Source: Candidatus Nezhaarchaeota archaeon (GTDB lineage: Archaea > Thermoproteota > Methanomethylicia > Nezhaarchaeales > WYZ-LMO8). Taken from it: 64,000 nt of DNA. Below, one piece after another: positions 34,115 to 43,535 of this stretch. The notes beneath the pieces were generated by a model. It searched no databases, was not told the origin of the DNA, and saw nothing but the letters and a program-made list of their open reading frames with translations. The translations under genes were made by a program, and so were the position numbers. The stretch is taken from positions 160,097 to 224,096 of the forward strand of contig JANXDO010000001.1 in assembly GCA_025059375.1 (NCBI GenBank), read 5' to 3'. Numbering within the stretch: the stretch's first letter is position 1; the number at the start of each line of letters is the position of its first letter.

Positions 34115-35251
34115 ATGAATATAGTGGAGAAGTTTTCAAGAAGCTTAGCCCACATAGAGGCTCTCTACATGTACGTCAATAGAGGAGCCCTCAAGAATCA
34201 ATGCTTAGAAGAGTTGGAAGCTAGATGGCCTGGACTTGGTTATAAAGCTTGGAACGATGTGGAAGAGGAGGCCTCGAAACTTGAACCCCAAATCCTGGTT
34301 GGAGACCTCAAGCGCTACGTAATCAATGTAATAGAGGAGAAGTACGGCAAGGAACTCGCAAAGGAAGTTAATAAGAGGATTCAATCATTAAAGCCGGACG
34401 AGTTTAGAGTTGTAGTAGCTTTCAGCAGGTTGTGGATGAGCGGCTTCAAAACAACCGATGAAGACGAGTTATCGATGACTCTTGAAGCTTGCTTAAATGT
34501 TAGAGGCAAGAAAGCAATCGAAGTGCTTTGGAGAACAGGGCTAATCAATAGAGCTCACAGATCAAGCACTTCAAGGTACATACCGAAGATATACGTGCCC
34601 AAGTACGTGGAAGAGGTCTTAGCAAAATACTCCTACATAGAGCTTCGCTTAGATACCAATGTGCGTGAAGCTCTCGAGAAATCCCTCGCCGAACATCCTC
34701 TGAAAGCATGCATTGCCGTATATGGACTTCAAGAGCTCATCGATGAACTTGTGCAAGCAATGACGGGTCTCCCCTTAAGCTCAGTACTCTACAAGTTAAG
34801 TATCAATGGGGTGGTGAAGGCTGGAAGACCTTGTCCACTCCTCAGAGAGGAGATACTTAAGTGGTGGAGACAGTTAACGATGAACGTGCTGCTAAATTGT
34901 GCCGACGTTCTCAAAGCCCTAAAGACCTCGGGTTACATCATTAGAGAGCTTTACGATGAACACATGAACTTACCCTTAATACTGAGCTATAGGGATGGTC
35001 TGCGGATGGCTTTCATAGCCATGCCGGCCATTCTCCCTCTAAAGCAGGTTAGAAACTTCAACCCGGGCGTACCAAAGATAATCCTGACACCTAAAGTAAA
35101 TGCTCCACTACGAGAGACTCTTCAAATGTTAAGGTCATCATCCATAGTACACGTGAGTAAAAAAGTGACTGTTTATGGGGGTGAAAGTGTAGAATTCTTG
35201 GCTCAGGTGCTTAGGAGTGGAGGTTTAGAGCTAGATGTACAACAAGTTTAG
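34115..35251 (+). CDS. uncharacterised protein, DUF2117-rnhB operon
   Basis: A 378-residue soluble protein, predicted mostly helical, that I do not recognise. Charged helical N-terminal half (about 1-130), possible winged-helix-like segment around VLWRTGLINRAHRSSTSRYI, and a C-terminal half with repeated hydrophobic strands. No clear catalytic motif. It begins 4 bases after the DUF2117-like gene and overlaps rnhB by 17 bases, so the three form one operon. A role in nucleic-acid handling is suggested only by this context. Confidence 0.6.
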   Translation: MNIVEKFSRSLAHIEALYMYVNRGALKNQCLEELEARWPGLGYKAWNDVEEEASKLEPQILVGDLKRYVINVIEEKYGKELAKEVNKRIQSLKPDEFRVVVAFSRLWMSGFKTTDEDELSMTLEACLNVRGKKAIEVLWRTGLINRAHRSSTSRYIPKIYVPKYVEEVLAKYSYIELRLDTNVREALEKSLAEHPLKACIAVYGLQELIDELVQAMTGLPLSSVLYKLSINGVVKAGRPCPLLREEILKWWRQLTMNVLLNCADVLKALKTSGYIIRELYDEHMNLPLILSYRDGLRMAFIAMPAILPLKQVRNFNPGVPKIILTPKVNAPLRETLQMLRSSSIVHVSKKVTVYGGESVEFLAQVLRSGGLELDVQQV

Positions 35252-35894
35252 AGATGGGCTGTACGTGGGATTAGACGAAGCTGGGAGAGGTAGTTGCATA
35301 GGACCTTTAGCAGTGTCCTTGGTAGCTGTGGACGATGAGGGGCTTAAGCAACTTAAAGAGATTGGTGTTAAGGATAGTAAGAAACTTACATCAAGAGCAA
35401 GGTTGAATCTATTTCCTCATGTGCTGCTCGCTTCAAGATACGTAGCAATTAAGATGATTCAGCCGCACGAGATAGATCGCTACAACATTAGTACCCTCAC
35501 GATAAAGGCTATGTGCTCATTAGTAAAACCACTGACCAGCAAGGCACTCATCAAGAGGGTTGTGATAGACTACGTGAACCCGTTAAGGAGGCTTGAGAGA
35601 TTTATGAGGGGGGTCTTGGAGCCAAAAGTCGAAGTGTTAGTAGTTAAGGATGCAGATGATAGGTATGTAGAGTGCATGGCAGCATCAATATTGGCTAAAG
35701 TTGCGAGGGACAATGAAATGTGTAAGCTCAAGTATAAATATGGGGTTAGAGGGAGCGGCTACCCATCAGACCTAGAAACCATAGAGTGGCTAAGATCCGT
35801 GGCATCGCGTGGCACCATCCCACCATGCGTTAGAAGATCATGGGCAACTATCAGTAAAATTACTGCTGGGGGGAAACTTTATCAGTGGCTTTAA
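35235..35894 (+). CDS. rnhB: ribonuclease HII
   Basis: Removes RNA primers and misincorporated ribonucleotides from DNA. The 219-residue archaeal form has the acidic active site in GLDEAGRG (about 12-19), KDSKKLT (about 46-52), VIDYVNPL and the conserved VECMAASILAKVARD (about 139-153). It overlaps the upstream unknown gene by 17 bases. Its 3' end overlaps the convergent gene at 35860 by 35 bases. Confidence 0.94.
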   Translation: MYNKFRDGLYVGLDEAGRGSCIGPLAVSLVAVDDEGLKQLKEIGVKDSKKLTSRARLNLFPHVLLASRYVAIKMIQPHEIDRYNISTLTIKAMCSLVKPLTSKALIKRVVIDYVNPLRRLERFMRGVLEPKVEVLVVKDADDRYVECMAASILAKVARDNEMCKLKYKYGVRGSGYPSDLETIEWLRSVASRGTIPPCVRRSWATISKITAGGKLYQWL

Positions 35895-36216
35895 GGGAGC
35901 TCATGTGTTTAGAGAGGAGCTCTTTTGCAGCTTCTTCGATCCTACTCTTCGCCTCATCGCTCATGAATTTATCCTTATAGTCCGGTGGTAGTAAATCCCA
36001 TTCATTATACAGGTATCTTAGAGGAGAGCTAAAGGTCTCAAATATCTTGCCCCACACATAGATGAGCTTGTCTCTAGGTATGTTGCACTCTTCAACCATC
36101 CTTTGAGCCACATCCCAAGCCAACTTAGCTATAGTAAAGTAGTAGCTTCTAGCATAGTTTAAGAATGCCTGAAAATCTGGTGAATCCACTATCACAGGCT
36201 TAGCTTGTCTACTCAT
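35860..36216 (-). CDS. conserved-looking hypothetical protein
   Basis: A 118-residue soluble protein without a motif I recognise. Predicted mostly helical with aromatic-rich stretches (YARSYYFTIAKLAWDVAQRM; PLRYLYNEWDLLPPDYK). The composition looks like a real protein, and the first 80 residues are outside the overlap with rnhB. The last 35 bases are antisense to rnhB. It is divergent from the acetyltransferase at 36318, sharing a gap of about 100 bases. Confidence 0.62.
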   Translation of the reverse strand: MSRQAKPVIVDSPDFQAFLNYARSYYFTIAKLAWDVAQRMVEECNIPRDKLIYVWGKIFETFSSPLRYLYNEWDLLPPDYKDKFMSDEAKSRIEEAAKELLSKHMSSLKATDKVSPQQ

Positions 36217-36317
36217 CTCTAAGCCTCCTACTCTCTATACAATCTTGCATTGAAACTTTTATAAGGGTGAGTATGTGATGGTTCCCAATAGTGCTCAAGG
36301 TGTAATAAGGTGTAATT

Positions 36318-37133
36318 ATGATATCAAGGTTAACGAGCAACATCAAGGATAAGTTTAAGCAACTACTCATTCTAAACCCTGTTGAGCACGCATACCCGCT
36401 ATGGCATCTAGAATATGAAAGTAAGATGTGTAGGTGGCTCTTATGGATTGAAGATTCCATACCTCAATGCTACATGCTCGTCTATGAAGGCTTTAGGGAG
36501 CCTGACGTACATTTAAGATCCTTAACAGACGACACGAATATAGTCGATAAACTGAAGAAGCTCCTTGCCAAGATAAGCCATCATAGGTTTGTGTTGCACA
36601 CAAGAAGGGAACATTTCAACCTCGTAAGGAGCACCCTTACAGATTTAGATGTCAAGCGAGTTTATGGCATTAAAGTCATGGAGTGCATTGAGCCACGAGC
36701 TGCAGACTACAATGAAGTTATTGAGCTTAAGCCCTCAAACTGGCCTCTCTTAGTGGATGTTATGCTAGAGGTCATGGAGGCAAGAGGCATTAAGTGCACA
36801 AACCCTCCGCTTGAAGCTTATAATAATGTAGCTTCATACAGAACTTTTGCTATTGTGAAAGGGGGTAAGGCAGTAGCAATGGCATCGATAGTCGCATTAA
36901 CACCACACGTTGCAATTATAGGCAATGTGTACACTTTAAAGAACTTCAGGGGCATGGGTTACGGAAAAGCTGTCACTTCTAAGGCTCTAAGTGAGGCCCT
37001 TAAACTATCGAGTAGAGTTATTGTGTGGGTTAGGGAGGACAATTACAGTGCAATAAGATTATACGAAAGTCTAGGCTTCAAGCAAGTGATTGATGATGTG
37101 TGGATTAATGTTGGCTTAATGTTCAATCCGTGA
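36318..37133 (+). CDS. GNAT-family N-acetyltransferase
   Basis: A 271-residue protein with a C-terminal GNAT domain. The acetyl-CoA-binding loop is FRGMGYGKAVTSKAL (about 213-227), followed by the typical WVREDNYSAIRLYESLGFK. The N-terminal 130 residues are unlike simple GNATs and may be a second, degenerate GNAT half, as in FR47-type proteins. The substrate is unknown. It ends 12 bases before the P-type ATPase and may be cotranscribed with it. Confidence 0.82.
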   Translation: MISRLTSNIKDKFKQLLILNPVEHAYPLWHLEYESKMCRWLLWIEDSIPQCYMLVYEGFREPDVHLRSLTDDTNIVDKLKKLLAKISHHRFVLHTRREHFNLVRSTLTDLDVKRVYGIKVMECIEPRAADYNEVIELKPSNWPLLVDVMLEVMEARGIKCTNPPLEAYNNVASYRTFAIVKGGKAVAMASIVALTPHVAIIGNVYTLKNFRGMGYGKAVTSKALSEALKLSSRVIVWVREDNYSAIRLYESLGFKQVIDDVWINVGLMFNP

Positions 37134-37145
37134 GGAGGATAAGAC

Positions 37146-39755
37146 TTGGAAAAGGCCTGGCACTCCATGAGCATTGAAGAGGCTATGAGGGAGGTTAGCT
37201 CAAGCATAAAGGGTTTGGGTAGCTCTGAGGCTAAGGAAAGATTATTGAAGTATGGGCTAAACGATATAGAGATTAAGCCATCTAAGACGGTTTTAAAGAT
37301 ATTCCTAGGCCAGTTTAAAAGCATATTAATAACAGCTCTTTTGGTCTCTGCACTACTCTCAGCACTCCTCAACCGCATTTACGAGTCGATAGCGATAGTG
37401 GCCATAGTTGGTATAGCTGCGATACTTGGTTTCATCCAAGAGTACAAGTCCGAGAGGACTCTAGAGGCCCTTAAGCGTCAAACCCCCTCTTACACTAAGG
37501 TTATTAGGGATGGACAGGTTGTCAAGGTGAGGACTATCGAATTGGTTCCGGGAGACATAGTCTTATTTGAAGCTGGAGATAGGATACCAGCTGATTTAAG
37601 GCTTATAGAGAGCCACAGCTTAGTGGTTGACGAAGCGATCCTTACAGGTGAGAGCGTCCCAGTAGCCAAAGACGCTAACACGGTACTTGCCCCCAACACG
37701 CCAATATATGAGAGGGCCAATATGGTCTTCATGGGCACGTATGCTGTTGGTGGTCGAGGAGTAGGACTCGTAGTGGCTACAGGCTTAAGCACGGAGCTAG
37801 GCAAGATAGCTAAATTGGTTAAGAGGGTCGAGGAAGAGACAGAGATTCATAGAGCTATAGAGAAGCTTGGTCATAAACTAGTATCACTCTTCGCCATCCT
37901 ATGCGCCGTATTCTTCGTATACGGATTCATGACTGGTGGGAGCTTAGTAGATATGTTGATAGCAGCAATAGCATTAGCAGTTGCAGCCATACCTGAAGGT
38001 CTACCGGCGGCAGTCACCATGGCGTTAGCCTTAGGTGTGAGGAGGATGGCTTCTCGTAATGTCATAGTGAGGAAGCTAGGCGCAATACAATCCATGGGCT
38101 CACTGACTGTGGTGTGCACGGATAAGACCGGCACATTAACAAAGAACCAGATGACGATTAGAAGCATATGGCTGCAAGATACAGGTTTAACTCGAGCGCT
38201 CGATGGGCAGGCAACTACATCCTCTAACTTATTGCTCACGATATCAGCACTGTGCCATAGCTCAAGCTTTGTAGGCGATAAGTGGAGTGGAGATCCAACA
38301 GACTTAGCCCTAATAGATCTGGCAGAAAGAAGTAATGTGAATGTTCGGCTACTCATGGCTAAATGCGTTCGCTTAGGTGAGATACCTTTCGACCCAAAGC
38401 TTAAGTTAATGGCAATCGCCTGTAAGTTGGGCCCACAAGTGCTCCTGATGGTTAAGGGTGCACCTGAAGCTGTGATTGAAAAGTGCAGCTCAGTATTAGC
38501 AAATAATGAATCTATGCCATTGGATTCAAGATTAAAACAGGAAGTTATCAACGTATATCAGATGATGGCATCGAGGGGGGAAAGGGTCCTAGCATTGGCT
38601 TACAAGGAACTTCCAGGGCGAACTGAGAACTTAAAGTTGCAAGTTGACGATCTAAAAGACTTAGTGCTTGTAGGCCTCGTGGGTCTTGTTGACCCCCCGA
38701 GGGAGGGGGTTCGTGAAGCAGTAAAAGCGTGTCACGATGCTGGAATCAAGATTATAATGTTGACCGGTGATAGCCCCATAACTGCCTGTGCTATAGCTAA
38801 TGAACTTGGCATAGCCTCGGGCAAGACAGATAAGGTGTTAGGTGAGGACTTAAGGGAGCTCCCCCTTAATGAGGTAGCTAGAAAATTAGGATCAGCTTGT
38901 GCCGTGGCTCGAGCAATGCCTGAGGATAAGTTAAGAATAGTTCAAGCATTGAAGAAGCTTGGAGAAGTAGTTGCAATGACTGGTGATGGTGTCAATGATG
39001 CGCCCGCCCTAAAAATGGCCGATGTCGGCGTTTCAATGGGCTTAAGGGGGTCTGATGTTGCTAGAGAAGCATCTCACATAATATTGACTGATGACAACTT
39101 CGCCAGTCTAGTTGCAGGCATAATGGAGGGTAGAACCATAACCGAGAACATAAGGAAGATAGTAACCTACTTGTTGATGACAAGCTTCTCGATATTACTC
39201 CTCGTATTTACCTCATCAGTCTTATTCGGAGCTGACAACATGGCTCTAAATGCTCTCCAGATATTGATGTTAAATGTAGTGATACATGGATTGCCAGCTC
39301 TCACTATTAGCTTTGATGAACCAAGCAGAGACATCATGAAGCTTCATCCAAAGCACTTTAGCAGTATAGTTACATGGAGATCCGTTATGGCCTCATTGAT
39401 GTATGGGGGCGCATTGTCAACAATCCTACTACTAACCTACATACACTTATTGCTTAGACATAACATTGAACTTGCATCAACAACGATTTATGTCGCTATT
39501 TCAACAATGCTGCTAGCTTCATTATACTTAATTCGAATAGTATATCGCTCAAGTGCATTAAGAAACCGGTGGATACACGTAGCCGTAGCCTCATCGATTC
39601 TACTACAATTACTGACCGTGTACTATGATCCATTAAGAGTCGTATTTAAATGCACGCCACTAACTTTCGATGCGTGGGTGATCGTGGCTTTATTGACCAT
39701 GATACCCGTGACTGCCTCCATAATTGTAGGATTTGCTTTAAAATATCTAAAGTGA
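37146..39755 (+). CDS. cation-transporting P-type ATPase, type II
   Basis: Full-length P2-type ATPase of 869 residues, related to calcium or manganese pumps. An N-terminal cation-ATPase domain (about 1-70) is followed by TGES at 167-170, the phosphorylation site D326 in DKTGTLT, MLTGDSPIT (about 538) and GDGVNDAPALK (about 611). The TM4 motif AIPEGLPAAVT has the PEGL sequence of type IIA pumps. About ten membrane segments are visible, six after the catalytic domains. TTG start at 37146. The ion (Ca2+, Mn2+ or other) is not determined. Confidence 0.92.
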   Translation: MEKAWHSMSIEEAMREVSSSIKGLGSSEAKERLLKYGLNDIEIKPSKTVLKIFLGQFKSILITALLVSALLSALLNRIYESIAIVAIVGIAAILGFIQEYKSERTLEALKRQTPSYTKVIRDGQVVKVRTIELVPGDIVLFEAGDRIPADLRLIESHSLVVDEAILTGESVPVAKDANTVLAPNTPIYERANMVFMGTYAVGGRGVGLVVATGLSTELGKIAKLVKRVEEETEIHRAIEKLGHKLVSLFAILCAVFFVYGFMTGGSLVDMLIAAIALAVAAIPEGLPAAVTMALALGVRRMASRNVIVRKLGAIQSMGSLTVVCTDKTGTLTKNQMTIRSIWLQDTGLTRALDGQATTSSNLLLTISALCHSSSFVGDKWSGDPTDLALIDLAERSNVNVRLLMAKCVRLGEIPFDPKLKLMAIACKLGPQVLLMVKGAPEAVIEKCSSVLANNESMPLDSRLKQEVINVYQMMASRGERVLALAYKELPGRTENLKLQVDDLKDLVLVGLVGLVDPPREGVREAVKACHDAGIKIIMLTGDSPITACAIANELGIASGKTDKVLGEDLRELPLNEVARKLGSACAVARAMPEDKLRIVQALKKLGEVVAMTGDGVNDAPALKMADVGVSMGLRGSDVAREASHIILTDDNFASLVAGIMEGRTITENIRKIVTYLLMTSFSILLLVFTSSVLFGADNMALNALQILMLNVVIHGLPALTISFDEPSRDIMKLHPKHFSSIVTWRSVMASLMYGGALSTILLLTYIHLLLRHNIELASTTIYVAISTMLLASLYLIRIVYRSSALRNRWIHVAVASSILLQLLTVYYDPLRVVFKCTPLTFDAWVIVALLTMIPVTASIIVGFALKYLK

Positions 39756-39797
39756 GTTTACAGGTATGTACTCTAGTAATTGAACTGTGATGGCACT

Positions 39798-40190
39798 ATG
39801 GTCACGAGCTCAGAACTGAGCGAAGTAGTGCTTCCACGCGATTTAATTGAAGAACTTTTTAAACTTGCTAAGGACAATCACCCATACGAGATATTCTTCC
39901 TGTTAAGAGGTAAAGTTAGAGGTAAAAGTGTATATGTCGAGGAGCTCATTCTCCCGATAGGCACCATATTCGGAGCAGGGTTTTCAGAATTCTCGCCCCA
40001 CACATTGCCCCTAGACCCCTCAATAGTTGGGTCTCTACACTCACATCCATTAGGTACACCAAGCCCATCGGTGCAGGATCTCCACAACTTCTTCGGTATA
40101 GTGATGATAATAGTAGCCTATCCATACAATCTGGCCTCAACCAGGGCCTACCACAAATCAGGGAGAAGGCTCAAGATAAAAGTGATTTGA
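39798..40190 (+). CDS. JAMM/MPN-domain metalloprotease-like protein
   Basis: A 130-residue JAB/MPN+ protein. The JAMM zinc site is complete: E31, then H81-S-H83 with S91 and D94 (H-x-H-x7-S-x2-D). Archaeal members can remove small ubiquitin-like modifiers (SAMPs) or act in sulfur transfer; no modifier or E1-like gene is next to it. Start: a TTG at 39780 is in frame; the ATG at 39798 is preferred. The small zinc-ribbon gene follows on the same strand. Confidence 0.85.
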   Translation: MVTSSELSEVVLPRDLIEELFKLAKDNHPYEIFFLLRGKVRGKSVYVEELILPIGTIFGAGFSEFSPHTLPLDPSIVGSLHSHPLGTPSPSVQDLHNFFGIVMIIVAYPYNLASTRAYHKSGRRLKIKVI

Positions 40191-40253
40191 GGCTCGTAGT
40201 AGGATGTGAAAAGCTATTTATTGATCGCATGGCTAAATTAATATCGATAGCAT

Positions 40254-40412
40254 ATGTCGGAGCATGAAGGGAAATGTCCTCGTTGTGGATCCACATCAGC
40301 AAACTATGGGACAGTCTTAATACGAGTTGGTACTACGAGGAGAGCTAGAGCTGTGATTAACGTTTGTAGTAAGTGTAACCTAATTTTCTATGAGTTGAAG
40401 CAAACTCAATGA
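40254..40412 (+). CDS. small zinc-ribbon protein
   Basis: A 52-residue protein with two CxxC pairs: C8/C11 in GKCPRCGS and C38/C41 in NVCSKCNL, 27 residues apart. The stretch between is basic (RVGTTRRARAVINV). This is a single zinc ribbon, as found in small archaeal nucleic-acid-binding or ribosomal proteins. The gene is complete from ATG to TGA. No ribosome binding site is obvious, and A/T-rich TATA-like sequence lies 15-45 bases upstream, so it may be leaderless. It sits between the JAMM gene and nikR. Confidence 0.75.
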   Translation: MSEHEGKCPRCGSTSANYGTVLIRVGTTRRARAVINVCSKCNLIFYELKQTQ

Positions 40413-40587
40413 AACCTTAAGGCTGAACTTGCAATAATTTTCGTCTTAACATTCACGAAGGGGCAGCTTAAGAGCTAAGATTTCTCATTACTGAATTCTT
40501 ACGGAGGGGGCTAGGGCATGATACTAAGTAACACTAAACATTTTAATCCCCAAAATTAAACTGGACATAGAGCACGAGGAGATTCTT

Positions 40588-40992
40588 ATGCCTGTTGCTA
40601 GGTTTGGAGTTTCCTTACCTCCTGACGTTGCAAAGGAATTTGATGAAGTGATTGGAAAGATGGGATATAGAAATAGGTCTAAGGCAATACTTGATGCCAT
40701 CAAGTCGTTCCTAGCAGACTTGAAGTGGATGAGCGGGGGAAGTGAAACTGTTGTGGGTTCCCTATCGTTTCTATACAACCATGAGGTTAAAGGTCTTGAA
40801 GAATACCTAACTGACGTGGAGCATGAGTTCAGAGGAGTCATAACAGCAACTCTGCACGTTCATGTGAGTGAGAGGTTATGTCACAAAATAATAGCTGTTA
40901 GAGGTTCAGCTGAAGACATAAAGAGGCTAGCACTAAAAGTAGCATCCAAGAAGGGTGTAGAGCAACTTAAGATTAACATCTCAGCTCCATAA
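40588..40992 (+). CDS. nikR: nickel-responsive regulator NikR
   Basis: Nickel-dependent repressor of 134 residues. An N-terminal ribbon-helix-helix DNA-binding domain (MPVARFGVSLPPDVAKEFDE) is joined to the ACT-like metal domain. The Ni ligands H79, H90, H92 and C98 have exactly the 11-2-6 spacing of E. coli H76/H87/H89/C95. Targets are likely nickel uptake or nickel enzymes, though none is adjacent. Together with hypA this points to nickel-dependent metabolism. The last 12 bases overlap the convergent membrane gene. Confidence 0.95.
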   Translation: MPVARFGVSLPPDVAKEFDEVIGKMGYRNRSKAILDAIKSFLADLKWMSGGSETVVGSLSFLYNHEVKGLEEYLTDVEHEFRGVITATLHVHVSERLCHKIIAVRGSAEDIKRLALKVASKKGVEQLKINISAP

Positions 40993-41472
40993 GCTTATCA
41001 CACCTAAAGCACTAGCTAATATTAATAGGCTAGCTATGAGCGAGCCAACCCCTATTGCTATAATTGACTTCCAAGGCTCAAGCCCCATAACGTGAGATAC
41101 CAAACAACCGGTCCAGACACCACTTCCAGGTAGTGGAATGGCAACAAATATTGTAAGACCTAAAAGTCCATACTTCCTTATGTACTTCATCCCCTTAAGC
41201 CTAACCCTAATGAGAAGCCTTTGATAAATGATTCTCATAACCCCACGAAGCCCACCATAACCACTTAGAACCCACTTCTCAAAAGCTGATAGACCCCAAA
41301 GCAAGAAAGGAGCTGGTGCAATGTTGCCCACGATCGACAGCGCTAAGACCTCAGATATAGGTAGATTTGCTATGAAGATTCCGAAGGGTATTGAAGCTCT
41401 AGTCTCAAGTAAGGGCATTAAGGCTATCAAGAATACCTTAAGTTCTTCATCGAACATAGCGTCGCCCTGCAT
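40981..41472 (-). CDS. COG2426-type small membrane protein
   Basis: A 163-residue membrane protein with about four to five hydrophobic segments (about 10-30, 35-55, 110-130, 140-160). Sequences such as MPLLETRASIPFGI and AIPLPGSGVWTGCLVS are typical of the COG2426 / small multidrug export-like family. Transport function is unproven for the family. The first residues (MQGDA) may be spurious and a start at the ATG six residues in (MFDEELK) is possible. It overlaps nikR by 12 bases, convergently. Confidence 0.82.
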   Translation of the reverse strand: MQGDAMFDEELKVFLIALMPLLETRASIPFGIFIANLPISEVLALSIVGNIAPAPFLLWGLSAFEKWVLSGYGGLRGVMRIIYQRLLIRVRLKGMKYIRKYGLLGLTIFVAIPLPGSGVWTGCLVSHVMGLEPWKSIIAIGVGSLIASLLILASALGVISLWS

Positions 41473-41535
41473 TGATGTTTCAAACTAAAGACATAAATTT
41501 TGCTTTGTAAAGAAGTTGAGAAGGGAGGTAAGGAT

Positions 41536-42354
41536 TTGCCATCGCTTAAAGCGATTGATGTAGCAACAAAAAACGTCATAACAGCAACCCCTCACGACAG
41601 TCTTGCAACTGTGAGGAGTTTAATGATAAAGCACGGCGTTGGCAGGATAATAATAACTGAGGGGGGTAAGCCTGTAGGCGTGGTGACAAAGAAGGACATA
41701 GTAAGATTCCTTTCCACGGATGACACGGATCGAAGCCTAGTAGAGATACCAGTCTCTGAGGTTATGAGCTCTAACTTAGTGATAATTAAGCCGGAACTCG
41801 ATATCAGGACGACAGCAAGCATAATGCTCGACAATAATATAAGCTCTCTACTAATAGTTCAGGACGAACGCCTTGTAGGCATCGTGACTAAGACAGACAT
41901 ATGTAGGTACTGTAGCGACCATTGTGTTGGAGTCTTTAAAGTGAAGGACTTCATGAGTAGAAACGTTGTGTACGTTAGACCCATGCACTCCCTATTTAGA
42001 ATAATGAACTTAATGGTCAAGCACGATATAAGTAGAGTTGTGGTCATTGATAAGGATGGAAAGCCTTTAGGAATAGTTACCTTGACAGACCTCACTCTCT
42101 TCACGTCATCACTTAGACCTGTTAAGCATCCTACGTTCGAGGTTATACCTTCAACGCTAATACTAACAGCCGAGGACGTCATGACTAAGGACCCAGTAAC
42201 AGTAAGAGAACATGAGGACATATCCAAAGCATCAAGGATAATGATTGACAAGAAGATTAGTGGTCTACCCGTTGTCAATGAAGAGGAGCGCCTCAGTGGC
42301 ATAGTAACGAAAACTGATGTGGTGAAGGCAGTAGCATGCTTTAAGGAGGCTTAG
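41536..42354 (+). CDS. four-CBS-domain protein
   Basis: A 272-residue protein made of four CBS domains (about 5-60, 75-130, 140-195, 215-270), which usually bind adenosine nucleotides and sense energy state. Between the second and third domains is a short cysteine cluster C123-x2-C126-x3-C130, which might hold metal or be redox-active. The TTG at 41536 follows GGGAGGT (41523-41529) and is preferred to the TTG at 41500. The 3' end overlaps the convergent TIGR00300-like gene by 4 bases. Confidence 0.9.
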   Translation: MPSLKAIDVATKNVITATPHDSLATVRSLMIKHGVGRIIITEGGKPVGVVTKKDIVRFLSTDDTDRSLVEIPVSEVMSSNLVIIKPELDIRTTASIMLDNNISSLLIVQDERLVGIVTKTDICRYCSDHCVGVFKVKDFMSRNVVYVRPMHSLFRIMNLMVKHDISRVVVIDKDGKPLGIVTLTDLTLFTSSLRPVKHPTFEVIPSTLILTAEDVMTKDPVTVREHEDISKASRIMIDKKISGLPVVNEEERLSGIVTKTDVVKAVACFKEA

Positions 42355-43535
42355 GTCACACTTAAACTCCACAGCTCATCAGAAAGCATTTTAAGGAACA
42401 CGCCAATGTCGGATACTACACCAACTGCCTGAGCTGTTCCACGATCTAGGAGCTTAATTATTGTTGCTGGGTTTATGTCAACACACACAACCTTCACCGT
42501 TGCCGGGAGCATGTTTCCAACGGCTATTGAGTGAAGAGTTGTTGCGAGCATTAAAACCATGTCGACCCCCTTTAGGAGCTCCCTATATGCTCTTTGGGCT
42601 TCGATGACATCCGTTATGACATCGGGCAAGGGACCATCATCCCTAATGGATCCAGCAAGAGCATATGGAACTCCTCGAACAATGCACTCATACATTATGC
42701 CTCTCCGCAAGATCCCCTTTTCAACAGCAGCCTTTAGTGAGCCAGCCTTCATTATCTCGTTTATCGCCGCTAAGTGGTTCCTATGACCCTTTGGAGCTGC
42801 TATGCCCTCATCAACTCTAATTCCGAGACTAGTTCCGAAGAGGGCGTACTCAACATCATGAACTGCTAGCGCATTCCCCGCCAAAAGAGCGTCAACGTAA
42901 CCCAGCCTTATTATCCTAGCTAAGGCTGGGGCACCACCAGTATGCACGACAGCAGGTCCAGCTACTACAGCTATCTTCCCCCCACCACGTTTTGTTTCAT
43001 GCATATCCTTAGCTATGTGCTTGACTATTGACGTGGAGGGTTTTTCTGGTGAGACCTTACTGCCCATGAATTCGAAGACTTTCAAGCTCTCGCGTGGTCT
43101 TTCTGGCGGTTTAACTCTAACCCCTTTTTCGCCAACAACCACTAAGTCACCCTTCCTGATCTCCCTTAATGGCATGCAGTAAGCTCTCTTTGCCTGAGGA
43201 TCGACTACGATCACTTTATCCATCATTATATTCTCGACAGGTATCCAAGATCCTTGATAATAGATTTCGGTGGGGAAGTTTGTCGTCGAGTAAAAGTCAT
43301 CAGGTGCCACGCCATCCATTGGGGCGGGCTTAACCTCAACTTCCTTAGCTTGAACAGGAATAGCTCCAAGCCTGTAAAGTTCCTTCAACATTTCATCAAG
43401 GTGCTCTCTGCTCCTCCCCTTGACTATAAGTCTAGCTTTACTGTAATCATGCTTCCTCTTTCCAACTTTAAACTCAACTATTTCAAATTCACCCTCAAGA
43501 TCCATTATTCTATCTAAGATCCTCGTCAGGATCAT
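42351..43535 (-). CDS. TIGR00300 / ornithine cyclodeaminase-like protein
   Basis: Resembles the archaeal TIGR00300 (LOR/SDH bifunctional domain) family, some members of which are ornithine cyclodeaminases making proline. Clear segments: AVVAGPAVVHTGGAPALARII (about 188-208), LLAGNALAVHDVEYALFGTSLG and VDINPATIIKLLDRG; the 394 residues have an NAD-binding-like C-terminal half. The ATG at 43535 is internal to the family N-terminus: about 22 more codons upstream are open and read EVEVEGHLIDSMIL, but no ATG, GTG or TTG is present before an in-frame TGA at 43602-43604. An ATG with a good ribosome binding site at 43602 is one frame off, hinting at a one-base change or an unusual start. Confidence 0.82.
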   Translation of the reverse strand: MILTRILDRIMDLEGEFEIVEFKVGKRKHDYSKARLIVKGRSREHLDEMLKELYRLGAIPVQAKEVEVKPAPMDGVAPDDFYSTTNFPTEIYYQGSWIPVENIMMDKVIVVDPQAKRAYCMPLREIRKGDLVVVGEKGVRVKPPERPRESLKVFEFMGSKVSPEKPSTSIVKHIAKDMHETKRGGGKIAVVAGPAVVHTGGAPALARIIRLGYVDALLAGNALAVHDVEYALFGTSLGIRVDEGIAAPKGHRNHLAAINEIMKAGSLKAAVEKGILRRGIMYECIVRGVPYALAGSIRDDGPLPDVITDVIEAQRAYRELLKGVDMVLMLATTLHSIAVGNMLPATVKVVCVDINPATIIKLLDRGTAQAVGVVSDIGVFLKMLSDELWSLSVT

